The notes beneath the pieces were generated by a model. It was given only the letters and a program-made list of their open reading frames with translations, had not been told where the DNA came from and ran no database searches. Positions 18,788 through 31,845 of a stretch of DNA of 64,000 nucleotides are shown one piece after another. The DNA is from Hydrogenophaga borbori. GTDB taxonomy: Bacteria > Pseudomonadota > Gammaproteobacteria > Burkholderiales > Burkholderiaceae_C. Location: positions 123,581 through 187,580 of the forward strand of contig NZ_QVLS01000013.1 of assembly GCF_003417535.1 (NCBI RefSeq). Direction: 5' to 3'. Position numbers and translations under genes: made by a program. Numbering within the stretch: position 1 is the stretch's first letter; the number at the start of each line of letters is the position of its first letter.

Positions 18788-20689
18788 ATGACTTCTCCGC
18801 CCCCGCGCCGCCCCATCCGCGAACTGCCCGATGAGCTGATCAGCCAGATCGCCGCGGGCGAGGTGGTGGAGCGGCCGGCCTCGGTGGTGCGCGAGCTGGT
18901 GGACAACGCGCTGGACGCCGGCGCCACGCAGATCACCGTGCGCCTGCTCGGCGGCGGCGTGCGGCTGATCGCGGTGGAGGACGACGGCATCGGCATCCCG
19001 CGCGCCGAACTGCCGCAGGCCCTGAAGCGCCACGCCACCAGCAAGATCGCCAGCCTGGCCGAGCTCGAATCGGTGGGCACCATGGGCTTTCGCGGCGAGG
19101 CGCTGGCCGCCATCGCCTCGGTGGCCGAGATGGGCCTGCTCTCGCGCACCGAGGGCGAGGGCCACGCCTGGCAGTTGGAGGCCCGCAGCGGCGAGCTGGC
19201 GCCCGGCGCGCGCTCGCGCGGCACCTCCATCGAAGTGCGCGAGCTGTTCTACGCCACGCCCGCGCGGCGCAAGTTCCTCAAGTCCGACAACACCGAGCTC
19301 GCCCACTGCATCGAGGCCGTGCGCCGCCACGCGCTGGCGCGGCCCGACGTGGGTTTCGCCATCTGGCACGAGGGCAGGCTGGCGGCGCAGTGGCGCGCCG
19401 TGCCGCTGCCGGGCCTGGACGGCATCGCGCGGCGCCTGGCCGACGTCCTGGGCGACGATTTCATCGAGCGCGCCGTGCCCCTGATGTGGCCCGCCGACGG
19501 CTCCGACGCGCGCGGCCTGCGCGTCAGCGGCTTCGCCGGCATCCCCGACGCGGCGCGCGCGCGCGCCGACCAGCAGTTCGCCTACGTCAACGGCCGCTTC
19601 GTGCGCGACAAGGTCATCGCGCACGCGGTGCGCGCCGCCTTCGACGACGTGCTGCACGGCCAGCGCCAGCCGGTCTACGCGCTGTTCGTGGAGATCGCGC
19701 CCGAGCGCGTGGACGTGAACGTGCACCCGACCAAGATCGAGGTGCGGTTCCGCGACAGCCGCGAGGTGCACCACGCGGTGCAGCAGGCGGTGGAATCGGC
19801 CCTGGCCGTGCCGCGCGCCGGCCAGGCGCTGGAGTCGGCGCCCGGCGCCGCCGCGGCGCCCGCAGCCCCAGCGCCCGCCTGGACACCGCCTGGCCGCCAG
19901 GCCGGCTTCAGCTTCCCGCCGCGCGAGCCCGAGCCGGGCCACCGGGTGAGCGACGTGTCGGCGCTGTGGGGCGCCGCCGCGGCGCCGGCCGGCCCCTTCA
20001 GCTCGGCCACCACCCGCCCGCCGCACCCGGCCGATGGCGGCTGGGCGCCGGCAACCCGCCCCGGGGCCGCCGAGGCGGCCACCCACACGCCCCTGCCCGA
20101 CGGCGACTGGCCCCTGGGCCGCGCCATCGCCCAGCTGCAAGGCATCTACATCCTGGCCGAGAACGCCCAGGGCCTGGTGATCGTGGACATGCACGCCGCG
20201 CACGAGCGCATCGTCTACGAGCGGCTCAAGCGCCAGCTGGCCGAGCGCGCGCTGGCCAGCCAGCCGCTGCTGATTCCCGCCACCTTCGCGGCCACGCCCG
20301 AGGAGACCGCCACCGCCGAAAGCCGGGCCGAGGCGCTGGCCGCGCTGGGCCTGGACGTGGCGCCGCTGTCCGCGCGCACCCTGGCGGTGCGCGCCGTGCC
20401 CACCACCCTGGCCCAGGGCGACCCCGTGGAGCTCGCGCGCAGCGTGCTCGCCGAGCTGGCCCAGCACGAGGCCAGCCACGTGCTGCAGCGCGCCGAGCAC
20501 GAGCTGCTGGCCACCATGGCCTGCCACGGCGCGGTGCGCGCCAACCGCCGCCTGACCCTGGACGAGATGAACGCCCTGCTGCGCCAGATGGAAGTCACCG
20601 AGCGCAGCGACCAGTGCAACCACGGCCGCCCCACCTGGCGCCAGCTCGGCCTGCGCGAACTCGACGCCCTGTTCCTGCGCGGAAGGTAG
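18788..20689 (+). CDS. mutL: DNA mismatch repair protein MutL
   Basis: 633 residues. The N-terminal GHKL ATPase begins IRELPDELISQIAAGEVVERP, with VVRELVDNALDAGATQITV (motif I) and GTMGFRGEALAAIASVAEM (motif III). An Ala/Pro-rich linker (about residues 340-440) joins it to the C-terminal dimerisation domain, which ends with SDQCNHGRPTWRQL. The endonuclease motif DQHA of MutL homologues from mutH-less bacteria is represented only by IVDMHAAHERIVYE, i.e. D-M-H-A. It couples MutS recognition to strand processing. The ATG at 18788 has little leader. Confidence 0.97.
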   Translation: MTSPPPRRPIRELPDELISQIAAGEVVERPASVVRELVDNALDAGATQITVRLLGGGVRLIAVEDDGIGIPRAELPQALKRHATSKIASLAELESVGTMGFRGEALAAIASVAEMGLLSRTEGEGHAWQLEARSGELAPGARSRGTSIEVRELFYATPARRKFLKSDNTELAHCIEAVRRHALARPDVGFAIWHEGRLAAQWRAVPLPGLDGIARRLADVLGDDFIERAVPLMWPADGSDARGLRVSGFAGIPDAARARADQQFAYVNGRFVRDKVIAHAVRAAFDDVLHGQRQPVYALFVEIAPERVDVNVHPTKIEVRFRDSREVHHAVQQAVESALAVPRAGQALESAPGAAAAPAAPAPAWTPPGRQAGFSFPPREPEPGHRVSDVSALWGAAAAPAGPFSSATTRPPHPADGGWAPATRPGAAEAATHTPLPDGDWPLGRAIAQLQGIYILAENAQGLVIVDMHAAHERIVYERLKRQLAERALASQPLLIPATFAATPEETATAESRAEALAALGLDVAPLSARTLAVRAVPTTLAQGDPVELARSVLAELAQHEASHVLQRAEHELLATMACHGAVRANRRLTLDEMNALLRQMEVTERSDQCNHGRPTWRQLGLRELDALFLRGR

Positions 20690-20785
20690 GCCCCGCCGCG
20701 CCAGACCCGGCACCGACCTTGCTTGCCTGGGACTTACCCCAGCCAGATGAACTTTTGTGGCGCGCCGCGCCTCTGTTCCCCGGTC

Positions 20786-21652
20786 ATGACCCGTCTGCTG
20801 TTGAGCCTCGCCACCGCCCTGGCCCTCCTGGCCGGCTGCGCCACGCTGGACGAGAAGCAGCGCGTCTGGATCTTCCAGCCCTCCGACCGCGCCTGGAGCG
20901 GCGGCGCCTACGCCGCCGAGTCCATGGAAGACGTGTGGATCGATTTCCATTCGGCCCAGGACAAGGAGGACGTGCGCCTGCACGGCCTGTGGGCGCCGCA
21001 CGAGAACTTCGCCGCCAACCCCCGGGCCCCGGTGCTGCTGTACCTGCACGGCGCGCGCTGGAACGTCACCGGTTCGGCCTTCCGCATGCGCCGCATGGAA
21101 GAGTTGGGCTTCTCGGTGCTGGGCATCGACTACCGCGGCTTCGGCCAGAGCACCAACCGCCTGCCCTCGGAGCGCAGCGCCTACGAGGACGCGCGCGCCG
21201 CCTGGGACTGGCTCGCCCGGCGCTACCCCGAGCGGCCGCGCTACATCTTCGGCCACTCGCTGGGCGGCGCCATCGCCATCCAGCTCGCCACACAGGTGAA
21301 CGACGAGAAGGGCACGCTGGTGGAAGGCACCTTCACCTCCATCCCCGACGTGGTCAGCACCTTCAAGTGGGGCTGGCTGCCGCTCTCGCCCCTCATCACG
21401 CAGCGCTTCGACTCCCTGCAGCGCGTGCCCGACATCGGCTCGCCCCTGCTGGTGGTGCACGGCAGCGCCGACCAGCTCATCAAGCCCGAGCTCGGCCAGC
21501 GCCTGTTCGAGGCCGCCAAGGGCCCCAAGCGCTTCGTGCTGGTGGAGGGCGGCTCGCACCACAACACCAACTCGGTGGGCCAGGCGCAGTACCGCGCGGC
21601 CCTGGCCGAGCTCTTCGGCCTGGACGACAGCATCCGCCTCGTCGCGCGCTGA
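20786..21652 (+). CDS. Alpha/beta hydrolase, predicted lipoprotein
   Basis: 288 residues from the ATG at 20786. The N-terminus MTRLLLSLATALALLAGCAT is a lipoprotein signal with lipobox LLAGC, so the protein is likely anchored in the inner or outer membrane. The hydrolase fold shows the oxyanion strand LLYLHGARWNVTG, the nucleophile elbow FGHSLGGAIAIQL (Ser in GHSLGG), an acid strand LLVVHGSADQLIKPELG, and the catalytic His in EGGSHHNTNS. An esterase or lysophospholipase-like role is possible; no substrate can be named. A palindromic repeat follows the stop. Confidence 0.88.
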   Translation: MTRLLLSLATALALLAGCATLDEKQRVWIFQPSDRAWSGGAYAAESMEDVWIDFHSAQDKEDVRLHGLWAPHENFAANPRAPVLLYLHGARWNVTGSAFRMRRMEELGFSVLGIDYRGFGQSTNRLPSERSAYEDARAAWDWLARRYPERPRYIFGHSLGGAIAIQLATQVNDEKGTLVEGTFTSIPDVVSTFKWGWLPLSPLITQRFDSLQRVPDIGSPLLVVHGSADQLIKPELGQRLFEAAKGPKRFVLVEGGSHHNTNSVGQAQYRAALAELFGLDDSIRLVAR

Positions 21653-21661
21653 CGCGAAACA

Positions 21662-21734
21662 CCCCCGCCGCGCTGCGCGCGCCCCCTCAAGGGGGCGGTA
21701 CCAACGGCCCGGCAGAGCCGGTTCCGTGGTACCT
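21662..21734 (+). repeat. Comamonadaceae-type palindromic intergenic repeat, copy A
   Basis: Three consecutive inverted repeats: a CCGCG/CGCGC arm pair, CCCCCTCAAGGGGG, and GGTACCA ... TGGTACC enclosing GGCCCGGCAGAGCCGG. The same order of hairpins recurs at 36688-36766 and, diverged, inside garD at 33706-33795. It sits between the hydrolase gene and the Bcr-type transporter and could act as a transcript-end or stability element. Confidence 0.8.
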
Positions 21735-21810
21735 CTCGGTTCGACCACCTGATGCGGCACGGGTCGCTGCAGTACCCCGGCCAGCGCGGGCATCTGCTAC
21801 CCTCGATTGG

Positions 21811-23061
21811 ATGTCCGCCCCCTCCTCCGCCATGTCGCCGGGCCTGGTCGTGCTCGTGCTCACGCTGCTGCTGGGCATCCAGCCCGTTACGACCGACCTC
21901 TACCTGCCCGCCCTGCCCACGCTCACCCAGGGCTTCGGCGCCAGCGTGGCGCAGGCCCAGTTCACCCTCACCGCGCTGCTGCTGGCCTTCGGGGTCTCGC
22001 AGCTGGTGTGGGGGCCGCTGTCGGACCGCTTCGGCCGCCGCCCCATCCTGATCGGCGGCATGCTGCTGTACATGGCCGCCACCACCGGCGGGGCCTTCTC
22101 CCAGTCCATGGACCAGCTCATCGCCTGGCGCACGCTGCAGGGCGTGGCCATGGGCTCGGCCGTGATGTGCGCGCGCGCCATCGTGCGCGACCTGTACGCG
22201 CCCAGCGAGGGCGCCCGCGTGATGAGCAAGGGCCTCACCGGCCTGGGCGTGATCGCCTGCTGCAGCGCGCCCCTGGGCGGCCTGCTGTCCGACCACTACG
22301 GCTGGCGCGTGGCCCTGCTGGCGCTGTCGGTGTTCGGCGCGGGCACGCTGGCGCTGCTGGTGTGGCGCTTCCAGGAAACCGTGCCGCGCCGCAACCCCGA
22401 CGCGCTGCGCCCGGGGCCGCTGCTGCGCAACTGGTCCCACATCGCGCGCAACCCCACCTTCTGGGCCTGGACGCTGCTGGCCACCGCGTCCTACGCGGGC
22501 CTGTTCAGCTACCTCGCTTCCTCGTCCTTCGTGCTGATCGGCGTGCTGGGACTGAGCAAGACGCAGTACGGCATCGTGATGTTCACCATGTCGCTGGTGT
22601 ACATCGTGGGCACCTTCATCTGCCGCCGCCTGCTGGTGCGCCTGGGCGTGCGCCGCACGGTGGGGCTGGCGGCCATCGTCACGCTCACGGGCGGCACGCT
22701 CATCGGCGTGCTGCCCCTGCTGGGCGTGCAAGGCCTCTGGAGCGTGCTGCTGCCCTTCTACCTGTTCATGCTGGGCCACGGCGTGCACCAGCCCTGCGGC
22801 CAGAGCGGCGCGGTGGCGCCCTTCCCGCAGGCGGCCGGCGCGGCCTCGGCGCTGGCGGGCTTCCTCATGATGGTGGTGGCCTTCGGCATCGGCGGCTGGC
22901 TGGGTCTGGCGCTGTCCGACCCCGCGCTGGGCGCCGGCACGGTGCGCCCGCTCACCGACAGCGTGTGGTTCTGGTGCGTGGTCATCGCCACCACGGCCTG
23001 GACCCTGGTGCAGCGACACGGCGAGCCGCACACGCCGCCGACGCGAGTCGCCACCACATGA
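21811..23061 (+). CDS. Bcr/CflA-family multidrug efflux MFS transporter
   Basis: 416 residues, 12 predicted transmembrane helices. The N-terminus ([20 protein letters not shown]) has the TDxYLPALP motif characteristic of the Bcr/CflA subfamily, and the MFS motif A is [17 protein letters not shown]. It is a proton-coupled inner-membrane exporter for drugs such as bicyclomycin or for sulfonamides and dipeptides; the substrate is not known here. The stop overlaps the miaA start by four bases (ATGA), indicating translational coupling. Confidence 0.92.
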   Translation: MSAPSSAMSPGLVVLVLTLLLGIQPVTTDLYLPALPTLTQGFGASVAQAQFTLTALLLAFGVSQLVWGPLSDRFGRRPILIGGMLLYMAATTGGAFSQSMDQLIAWRTLQGVAMGSAVMCARAIVRDLYAPSEGARVMSKGLTGLGVIACCSAPLGGLLSDHYGWRVALLALSVFGAGTLALLVWRFQETVPRRNPDALRPGPLLRNWSHIARNPTFWAWTLLATASYAGLFSYLASSSFVLIGVLGLSKTQYGIVMFTMSLVYIVGTFICRRLLVRLGVRRTVGLAAIVTLTGGTLIGVLPLLGVQGLWSVLLPFYLFMLGHGVHQPCGQSGAVAPFPQAAGAASALAGFLMMVVAFGIGGWLGLALSDPALGAGTVRPLTDSVWFWCVVIATTAWTLVQRHGEPHTPPTRVATT

Positions 23062-24026
23062 ACCCCCCGGCGCCGCGCTGCATCGCCCTGGCGGGCCCCA
23101 CCGCCAGCGGCAAGACGGCGGCGGCCCTGGCCATCGCCGCGCGCTGGCCGGTGGAGATCGTCAGCGTCGACTCGGCCCTGGTCTATCGGGGCATGGACAT
23201 CGGCACCGCCAAGCCCACGGCGGCCGAGTTGGCGGCCGTGCCGCACCACCTGATCGACATCCGCGATCCCGCGCAGGCCTACAGCGCGGCCGACTTCGCG
23301 CGCGACGCCACGCGCCTGATCGATGAGATCGCCGCGCGCGGCCGCACCGCCCTGCTGGTGGGCGGCACCCTGCTGTACTTCAAGGCCCTGCTCGACGGGC
23401 TGGACGACCTGCCCGGCGCCGACCCCGCCGTGCGCGCCGCGCTCGAGGCGCGCGCCCGCAACCAGGGCTGGCCCGCGCTGCACGCCGAACTGCAGCGCGT
23501 GGACCCCACCACCGCCGCGCGCCTGTTCCCCAACGACGCGCAGCGCATCCAGCGAGCGCTGGAGGTGTTCGAGGTCTCGGGCCGCCCGCTCTCCAGCTTC
23601 CACTCAGGCCGCCCGCGCGACCCCGCGGGCCCGCTCGACGAAGCCCACCTGATCTCGCTCGAACCCCAGGACCGCGGCTGGCTGCACGCGCGCATCGCCG
23701 AGCGTTTCGAGGCCATGCTCGCCGCCGGCCTGCTCGACGAAGTGCGCGCCCTGCGCGCGCGCGGCGACCTGCACGCCGAGCTGCCGTCCATGCGCTGCGT
23801 GGGCTACCGCCAGGCCTGGGCCGCCCTGGAGGCCTCGCCCGCGCCCGACGCCGCCGCGCTGGCCGAGCTGCGCGACCGCGGCGTTTTTGCCACGCGCCAG
23901 CTGGCCAAACGCCAGCTCACCTGGCTGCGCTCCATGCCGAGGCGCGTGGTGGTGGCGGCCGACGCGCCCGATGCGCTGGAACGGGTGCTGACGCAGGTAC
24001 GCGGGTGGCTGGGGAACCCACGATGA
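23058..24026 (+). CDS. miaA: tRNA dimethylallyltransferase
   Basis: 322 residues. Adds a dimethylallyl group to N6 of A37 in tRNAs reading UNN codons. The P-loop is [20 protein letters not shown] (about residues 8-27). The conserved [17 protein letters not shown] follows, with Val for the more usual Gln in the first part (DSAQVYRG is typical). The later [10 protein letters not shown] (about residues 245-254) binds tRNA. The start overlaps the Bcr gene stop and its stop overlaps the ABC ATPase start, both as ATGA, so three unrelated functions share one transcript. Confidence 0.96.
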   Translation: MNPPAPRCIALAGPTASGKTAAALAIAARWPVEIVSVDSALVYRGMDIGTAKPTAAELAAVPHHLIDIRDPAQAYSAADFARDATRLIDEIAARGRTALLVGGTLLYFKALLDGLDDLPGADPAVRAALEARARNQGWPALHAELQRVDPTTAARLFPNDAQRIQRALEVFEVSGRPLSSFHSGRPRDPAGPLDEAHLISLEPQDRGWLHARIAERFEAMLAAGLLDEVRALRARGDLHAELPSMRCVGYRQAWAALEASPAPDAAALAELRDRGVFATRQLAKRQLTWLRSMPRRVVVAADAPDALERVLTQVRGWLGNPR

Positions 24027-24685
24027 GCCTCATCGCCGAGAACCTGGGCAAGTTCTATGGCGACACACCGGTGTTCCGCCACGTCGACCTGCGGGTCGAG
24101 CCCGGCGAGTTCATCGCCATCGTGGGCGAATCGGGCGTGGGCAAGTCCACGCTGCTCAACTGCCTGGCCGCACTCGACGACTGGAGCGAGGGCCGCGTGT
24201 GGCACGGCGGCACCGACCTCGGCGCCCTCGACGAGGCGCACCGCGCCCATTGGCGGCGCGCGAACCTGGGCTTCGTCTTCCAGGCTTTCCACGTGCTGCC
24301 GCACCTGGACGTGGCGCAGAACATAGGCCTGCCCCTGCTGCTGCTGAACCGCCCGGACCCCGCGCGCGTGCAGTCCCTCATGGACGCGGTCGGCCTCGAA
24401 GGCCTGGGCGCGCGCCTGCCCGCCCAGCTGTCGGGCGGGCAGTTGCAGCGCGTGGCCATCGCCCGCGCCCTGGTGCACCGGCCCGCCATCGTGCTGGCCG
24501 ACGAGCCCACCGGCAACCTGGACCCGGCCACCGCCACGCGCGTGATGGACCTGCTGTGCGCCCAGACCCGCGAACACGGCGCCTCGCTGGTGCTGGTGAC
24601 GCATGCCGAGGCCGCCGCGCGCCGCGCCGACCGCGTGCTGCGGCTCAACGCCGACGGCCTGCGCGCCGATACCGCCGCGACTTGA
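24023..24685 (+). CDS. Orphan ABC transporter ATP-binding protein (LolD/MacB type)
   Basis: 220 residues, one complete ABC ATPase: Walker [14 protein letters not shown] (about residues 36-48), Q-loop [10 protein letters not shown], signature [15 protein letters not shown], Walker [20 protein letters not shown], and the switch His in [10 protein letters not shown]. The sequence belongs to the LolD/MacB/FtsE-like group that works with lipoprotein- or peptide-type permeases. No permease is adjacent, so the partner must be encoded elsewhere. It is translationally coupled to miaA (ATGA). Confidence 0.9.
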   Translation: MSLIAENLGKFYGDTPVFRHVDLRVEPGEFIAIVGESGVGKSTLLNCLAALDDWSEGRVWHGGTDLGALDEAHRAHWRRANLGFVFQAFHVLPHLDVAQNIGLPLLLLNRPDPARVQSLMDAVGLEGLGARLPAQLSGGQLQRVAIARALVHRPAIVLADEPTGNLDPATATRVMDLLCAQTREHGASLVLVTHAEAAARRADRVLRLNADGLRADTAAT

Positions 24686-24733
24686 CGGAACCCTCGGGGT
24701 GCGACACGGTCGCACCTGTGAACCCCCGCCAAA

Positions 24734-24782
24734 GGTAACCCGTTGGTAACTTTATTTCACTATGATCGAGCCACTTCGTAAC
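24734..24782 (+). promoter_or_regulatory. Upstream region of the Entner-Doudoroff operon with phased GTAAC repeats
   Basis: GGTAAC occurs at 24734-24739 and 24745-24750, 11 bases apart, and CGTAAC at 24777-24782, about three helical turns further. A TATGAT hexamer at 24761-24766 could be a -10 element. This is the only AT-rich spot before zwf and is the likely promoter and regulator site of the five-gene block; the regulator is unknown. Confidence 0.45.
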
Positions 24783-24805
24783 TCGTGAAGCCACCCGTCC
24801 CAACG

Positions 24806-26272
<1,467 letters not shown>

Positions 26273-26276
26273 GCCC

Positions 26277-26975
26277 ATGAACCAGCACCCGTGCAACACG
26301 CCCGCCGAACTCGCGCAGCGCCTGGCCGCGTGGACCGGCCTGCGCCTGCACCAGGCCATCGCCGGGCGCGGCCATGCGGTGCTGGCGGTCTCCGGCGGCC
26401 GCTCGCCAGTGCCGCTGTTCCATGCGCTGCGCGCGCAGCCGCTGGACTGGTCGCGCGTGAGCATCACCCTGGTGGACGAGCGCTGCGTGCCGCCCGACCA
26501 CCCCGACAGCAACACCGCCCTGGTGCGCGAGCACCTCTTGCAGCAGGGCGCGGCGGCGGCCACCTTCGTGCCCTGGTTCGACGACCTGCCCGCCACGCTG
26601 GACGACGCCGCGCTGCAGGCGCTCGCCGACGCCGCCAGCCAGCGCCTGGCCACCCAGCCCTGGCCCTGGGACCTCGCCATCCTCGGCATGGGCGAGGACG
26701 GGCACACCGCCTCGCTCTTCCCCCACGCGGGCGGCCTCAGCCAGGCCCTGCACGCCAGCGGCCCCGTCGCCTGGACGCGCCCGCTGAACGCGCCGCACGC
26801 GCGCCTGACCCTGACCCTGCCCGCGCTGCTGGCCACGCGGGAACTGGTCTTGCCCCTCATCGGCCCCGCCAAGCTGCGCGTGTACCAGCAGGCCCGGCTG
26901 TCCGAAGACGACACGCTGCCGATCTCGCTCGTCCTTCACCAACACACGACCCCTGTGCAGGTGTGGCTCGCCTGA
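26277..26975 (+). CDS. pgl: 6-Phosphogluconolactonase
   Basis: 232 residues, DevB/NagB-like fold. Hydrolyses 6-phosphogluconolactone to 6-phosphogluconate. The conserved substrate loop [14 protein letters not shown] (about residues 36-49), the segment [17 protein letters not shown] (about residues 63-79) and the catalytic-region [18 protein letters not shown] (about residues 134-151) are all present. It starts four bases after the zwf stop. Confidence 0.96.
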   Translation: MNQHPCNTPAELAQRLAAWTGLRLHQAIAGRGHAVLAVSGGRSPVPLFHALRAQPLDWSRVSITLVDERCVPPDHPDSNTALVREHLLQQGAAAATFVPWFDDLPATLDDAALQALADAASQRLATQPWPWDLAILGMGEDGHTASLFPHAGGLSQALHASGPVAWTRPLNAPHARLTLTLPALLATRELVLPLIGPAKLRVYQQARLSEDDTLPISLVLHQHTTPVQVWLA

Positions 26976-26988
26976 TCGCCCCACGACC

Positions 26989-28818
<1,830 letters not shown>

Positions 28819-28850
28819 ACCCCACCCGACACCGTCACCGCTCACCGCCC

Positions 28851-29489
28851 ATGCAAGACCAGCACCTCAGCCACCCCGCCTTCCAATCGCGCGTCGTGCC
28901 CGTCATCGTGCTCAGCGACGCCCGGCAGGCCGTGCCACTCGCCCATGCCCTGCTCGACGGCGGCATCGACGTCATGGAGATCACCCTGCGCTCCGACGTG
29001 GCGCTCGACGCCATCGAGGCCGTGGCCCGGGCCCTGCCGCAGATGCACCTGGGCGCCGGCACCGTCACGCGGCCCAGCGACGTGCCGCGCGTGATCGACG
29101 CCGGCGCGCGCTTCGCGCTCTCGCCCGGCTGCACCGACGCGCTGGTGGACGCCATGCGCGCCACCGGCCTGCCCTTCATTCCCGGCGTGATGACGCCCGG
29201 CGAGGTCATGCGCGCGCGCGACCAGGGCTTCACGCTCATGAAGCTCTTCCCCGCGCAGCAGGCCGGCGGCATCGGCATGCTCAAGGCCCTGGGCGCGCCC
29301 CTCCCCGACGTGCGCTTCTGTCCCACCGGCGGCGTGAGTCCCGAGAACCTGCGCGACTTCCTCGCCCTGCCCAACGTCGCCATGGCCGGCGGCTCCTGGC
29401 TCACGCCGGCCGACGCGCTGCGCGACGGCGACTGGGCGCGCATCACCCGGCTGGCGCGCGAAGCCACCGCGCTCGCGCAGGGACAATGA
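28851..29489 (+). CDS. eda: KDPG aldolase (2-dehydro-3-deoxy-phosphogluconate aldolase)
   Basis: 212 residues, a class I aldolase that splits KDPG to pyruvate and glyceraldehyde-3-phosphate. The early Glu of [20 protein letters not shown], the strand [20 protein letters not shown], and the Schiff-base lysine in [18 protein letters not shown] (about residue 135) are conserved, as is the phosphate-binding [14 protein letters not shown]. It starts 32 bases after edd; the first ATG that gives a normal N-terminus is at 28851. Confidence 0.96.
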   Translation: MQDQHLSHPAFQSRVVPVIVLSDARQAVPLAHALLDGGIDVMEITLRSDVALDAIEAVARALPQMHLGAGTVTRPSDVPRVIDAGARFALSPGCTDALVDAMRATGLPFIPGVMTPGEVMRARDQGFTLMKLFPAQQAGGIGMLKALGAPLPDVRFCPTGGVSPENLRDFLALPNVAMAGGSWLTPADALRDGDWARITRLAREATALAQGQ

Positions 29490-29538
29490 ACGCCACCGGC
29501 GCGCCCGACAGCGCCCGCGCCGCGCGCCCGCCACACCC

Positions 29539-31116
29539 ATGACCACCATGCCACTGCCCGTCGCCCTGCCCGCCTGGCAACACCTCCAGGCGCTCGCCAA
29601 CGAACCGCCGGTGCCGCTGCGCGAGCGGCTCGCCGAGCCCGAGCGCGCGCGCCGCCTCACCTGGTCCGCCGCCGGCCTCACGCTCGACGCCAGCCGCCAG
29701 GCCATCGGCACCGAGATCGAACGCGCCCTGCTCGACCTCGCCGCGCAGAGCCAGATCGCCGAGCAGCGCGAGGCCATGTTCCGCGGCGAGGCCATCAACA
29801 CCACCGAAGGCCGCCCCGTGCTGCACGTGGCCCTGCGCGGCGGCGAGGCCGGCGGCCCCTGGGGCAACGCCATCCACGCGCTGGTGCAGCGCGAACTCGA
29901 CCGCGTCTGCCGCTTCGCCGAAGAGCTGCGCGCCGGCACCGTGCGCGGCCACGCGGGCGACGCCTTCACCGACGTCGTCAACATCGGCATCGGCGGCTCC
30001 GACCTGGGCCCGCGCATGGCGGCCGACGCGCTCGCCCACCTGGCCAGCGACGCGGTGCGCGTGCACTACGTCTCCAACCCCGACGCCTGGGCGCTGTGGA
30101 GCGTGCTGCGCGGCCTGGATGCGAAACGCACGCTGTTCATCGTCTCCAGCAAGACCTTCACCACGCAGGAAACCCTGACCAACGCCGCCAGCGCGCGCCA
30201 CTGGCTGGCCGACCAGGGCGTGCCGGCCGACGCCATCGCCCGGCACCTGGTGGCCATCACCGCCACGCCGGCCAAGTCCGCCGAGCTGGGCTACGACCCC
30301 GAGCGCACCTTCCTGTTCTGGGACTGGGTCGGCGGGCGCTACTCGCTGTGGTCGGCGCTGGGCCTGCCGCTGGCCATCGGCATCGGCGCGGCGGCGTTTC
30401 GCGAGCTGCTCGCCGGCGCGCGCGCCATGGACGGGCATTTCCTGCACGCCCCCTTGCAAGAGAACCTGCCGGTGCGCCTGGCCCTGCACGGTGTGTGGAA
30501 CCGCAACTTCCTGCGCATGCCCACGCAGCTCATTGCCTGCTACGCCTCGCGCCTGGTGCGCTTCGTGCCCTTCGTGCAGCAGATGGACATGGAATCCAAC
30601 GGCAAGCGCACGCACCTGGACGGCAGCGAGGCCACGGTGGACACCGGCCCCATCGTCTGGGGCGGCCTGGGCATCGACGGCCAGCACGCCTACTTCCAGC
30701 TCGTGCACCAGGGCCGCCACGCGCTGCCGGTCGATTTCATCGGCGTCCTGAGCGAAGACACGCCGCTGCCGCTGGCCGGCGCGCACCACGCCGTGGTGAA
30801 CCTGAACCTGCGCGCCCAGGCCCAGGCCATGGCCCTGGGTCGCACGCTCGAAGAGACCGAGGCGCAGCTGCTCAAGGACGGCGCCGACGCCGAAACCGCG
30901 CACGCCCTGGCGCCGCACCGCCAGTTCCCCGGCAACATCCCCAGCCACCTGCTCTGGCTCGACCGGCTCGACCCCGGGCGCCTGGGCGCGCTGATCGCCC
31001 TGTACGAGCACAAGGTGTTCTGCCAGGCCGCCATCTGGCGCATCAACGCCTTCGACCAGTGGGGCGTGGAACTGGGCAAAACCATGGCCAAGGCCATGGA
31101 ACGCGCGGGCGGCTGA
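29539..31116 (+). CDS. pgi: Glucose-6-phosphate isomerase
   Basis: 525 residues, cytosolic isomerase between glucose-6-phosphate and fructose-6-phosphate. The signatures are [19 protein letters not shown] (about residues 150-168), [20 protein letters not shown] (about residues 259-278) and the C-terminal [20 protein letters not shown] containing the catalytic lysine region. As last gene of the block it would let the organism recycle fructose-6-phosphate into Zwf and the Entner-Doudoroff route. Two ATGs lie nine bases apart at the start; the first is used. Confidence 0.96.
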   Translation: MTTMPLPVALPAWQHLQALANEPPVPLRERLAEPERARRLTWSAAGLTLDASRQAIGTEIERALLDLAAQSQIAEQREAMFRGEAINTTEGRPVLHVALRGGEAGGPWGNAIHALVQRELDRVCRFAEELRAGTVRGHAGDAFTDVVNIGIGGSDLGPRMAADALAHLASDAVRVHYVSNPDAWALWSVLRGLDAKRTLFIVSSKTFTTQETLTNAASARHWLADQGVPADAIARHLVAITATPAKSAELGYDPERTFLFWDWVGGRYSLWSALGLPLAIGIGAAAFRELLAGARAMDGHFLHAPLQENLPVRLALHGVWNRNFLRMPTQLIACYASRLVRFVPFVQQMDMESNGKRTHLDGSEATVDTGPIVWGGLGIDGQHAYFQLVHQGRHALPVDFIGVLSEDTPLPLAGAHHAVVNLNLRAQAQAMALGRTLEETEAQLLKDGADAETAHALAPHRQFPGNIPSHLLWLDRLDPGRLGALIALYEHKVFCQAAIWRINAFDQWGVELGKTMAKAMERAGG

Positions 31117-31245
31117 GGCCTCCAACCCCTCGGTGACGGGCCTGTCCGGCGCGCGGGTCGGACCGGTCCTACACAGCCCGGCGCGGGCCGTTCCTAGCAT
31201 GGGTGGACGCGACGGGCCTGGTCCCGCGCCTTCAGGAGAACGCCC

Positions 31246-31713
31246 ATGACCCAAGCCTCCCATTCCCCCGCTGCCTTCACCCGCCACTGCCTGGCCGCCG
31301 CCGCCGCCCTGGCGCTCGCGCTGCCCGCCTGGGCCCAGGGTGCCGGCGCGGCCAAGACCTCGACCGACAACCGCTACCAGCAGGAGCGCGCCGCCTGCGC
31401 CGCCATGAGCAACCCGGAGTCGCGCACCAGTTGCCTGCGCGACCTGGGCGCGGCCCGCCAACAGGCCCGCCGCAGCCCGCGCGCGCCGGTGTCGCCGGAA
31501 CAGCTGCAGCGCAACGCCCTGCAGCGCTGCCAGGTGCACACCGCGGCCGATGAGCGCGCCATCTGCGAGCGCATGGTGCGCGGCGAAGGCGAGGTCTCGG
31601 GTTCGGTCAGTGGCGGCGGGCTGATCCGCTCGATCGAAACCACCGTGCCGGCGCCAATGCCGGCGCCGGCGCCGATGCCGATGCCGCCGTCCGAGCCGCC
31701 GCTGCGGCAGTGA
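31246..31713 (+). CDS. Exported protein of unknown function with Pro/Met-rich tail
   Basis: 155 residues; a clear Sec signal (hydrophobic LAAAAALALALPAWAQ, cleavage expected after AWA). The mature part has four cysteines (in ERAACAAM, TSCLRD, QRCQVH and AICERM), likely two disulfides in the periplasm. The C-terminus is a low-complexity run alternating PAPMPAPAPMPMPP. CAGGAGAACGCCC before the ATG is a good ribosome-binding site. No domain is recognised with certainty. It stands alone between pgi and a lipoprotein gene. Confidence 0.8.
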   Translation: MTQASHSPAAFTRHCLAAAAALALALPAWAQGAGAAKTSTDNRYQQERAACAAMSNPESRTSCLRDLGAARQQARRSPRAPVSPEQLQRNALQRCQVHTAADERAICERMVRGEGEVSGSVSGGGLIRSIETTVPAPMPAPAPMPMPPSEPPLRQ

Positions 31714-31845
31714 GCCAGGGCCTGCTGCGCAGGCGGTAGGCCCGACCACCGGCCGGGGCGGCGATCCAGTAAGAGAAACAACAGAGTGCGGCACCGAGGC
31801 CGGTGCTAGCTTGTGCGCCCTCGGTACTCCCCTGGGTTCACGGAC

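Noticed and set aside
21662..21734. Palindromic repeats considered as CRISPR or as Rho-independent terminators
   Set aside because: They are not direct repeats with spacers, and no T-run follows the stems; a dispersed palindromic repeat explains them better.
18740..21793. A 1017-codon open frame antisense to mutL and the hydrolase gene
   Set aside because: Shadow of mutL and its neighbour; no motif, and the real genes on the + strand have full family signatures.
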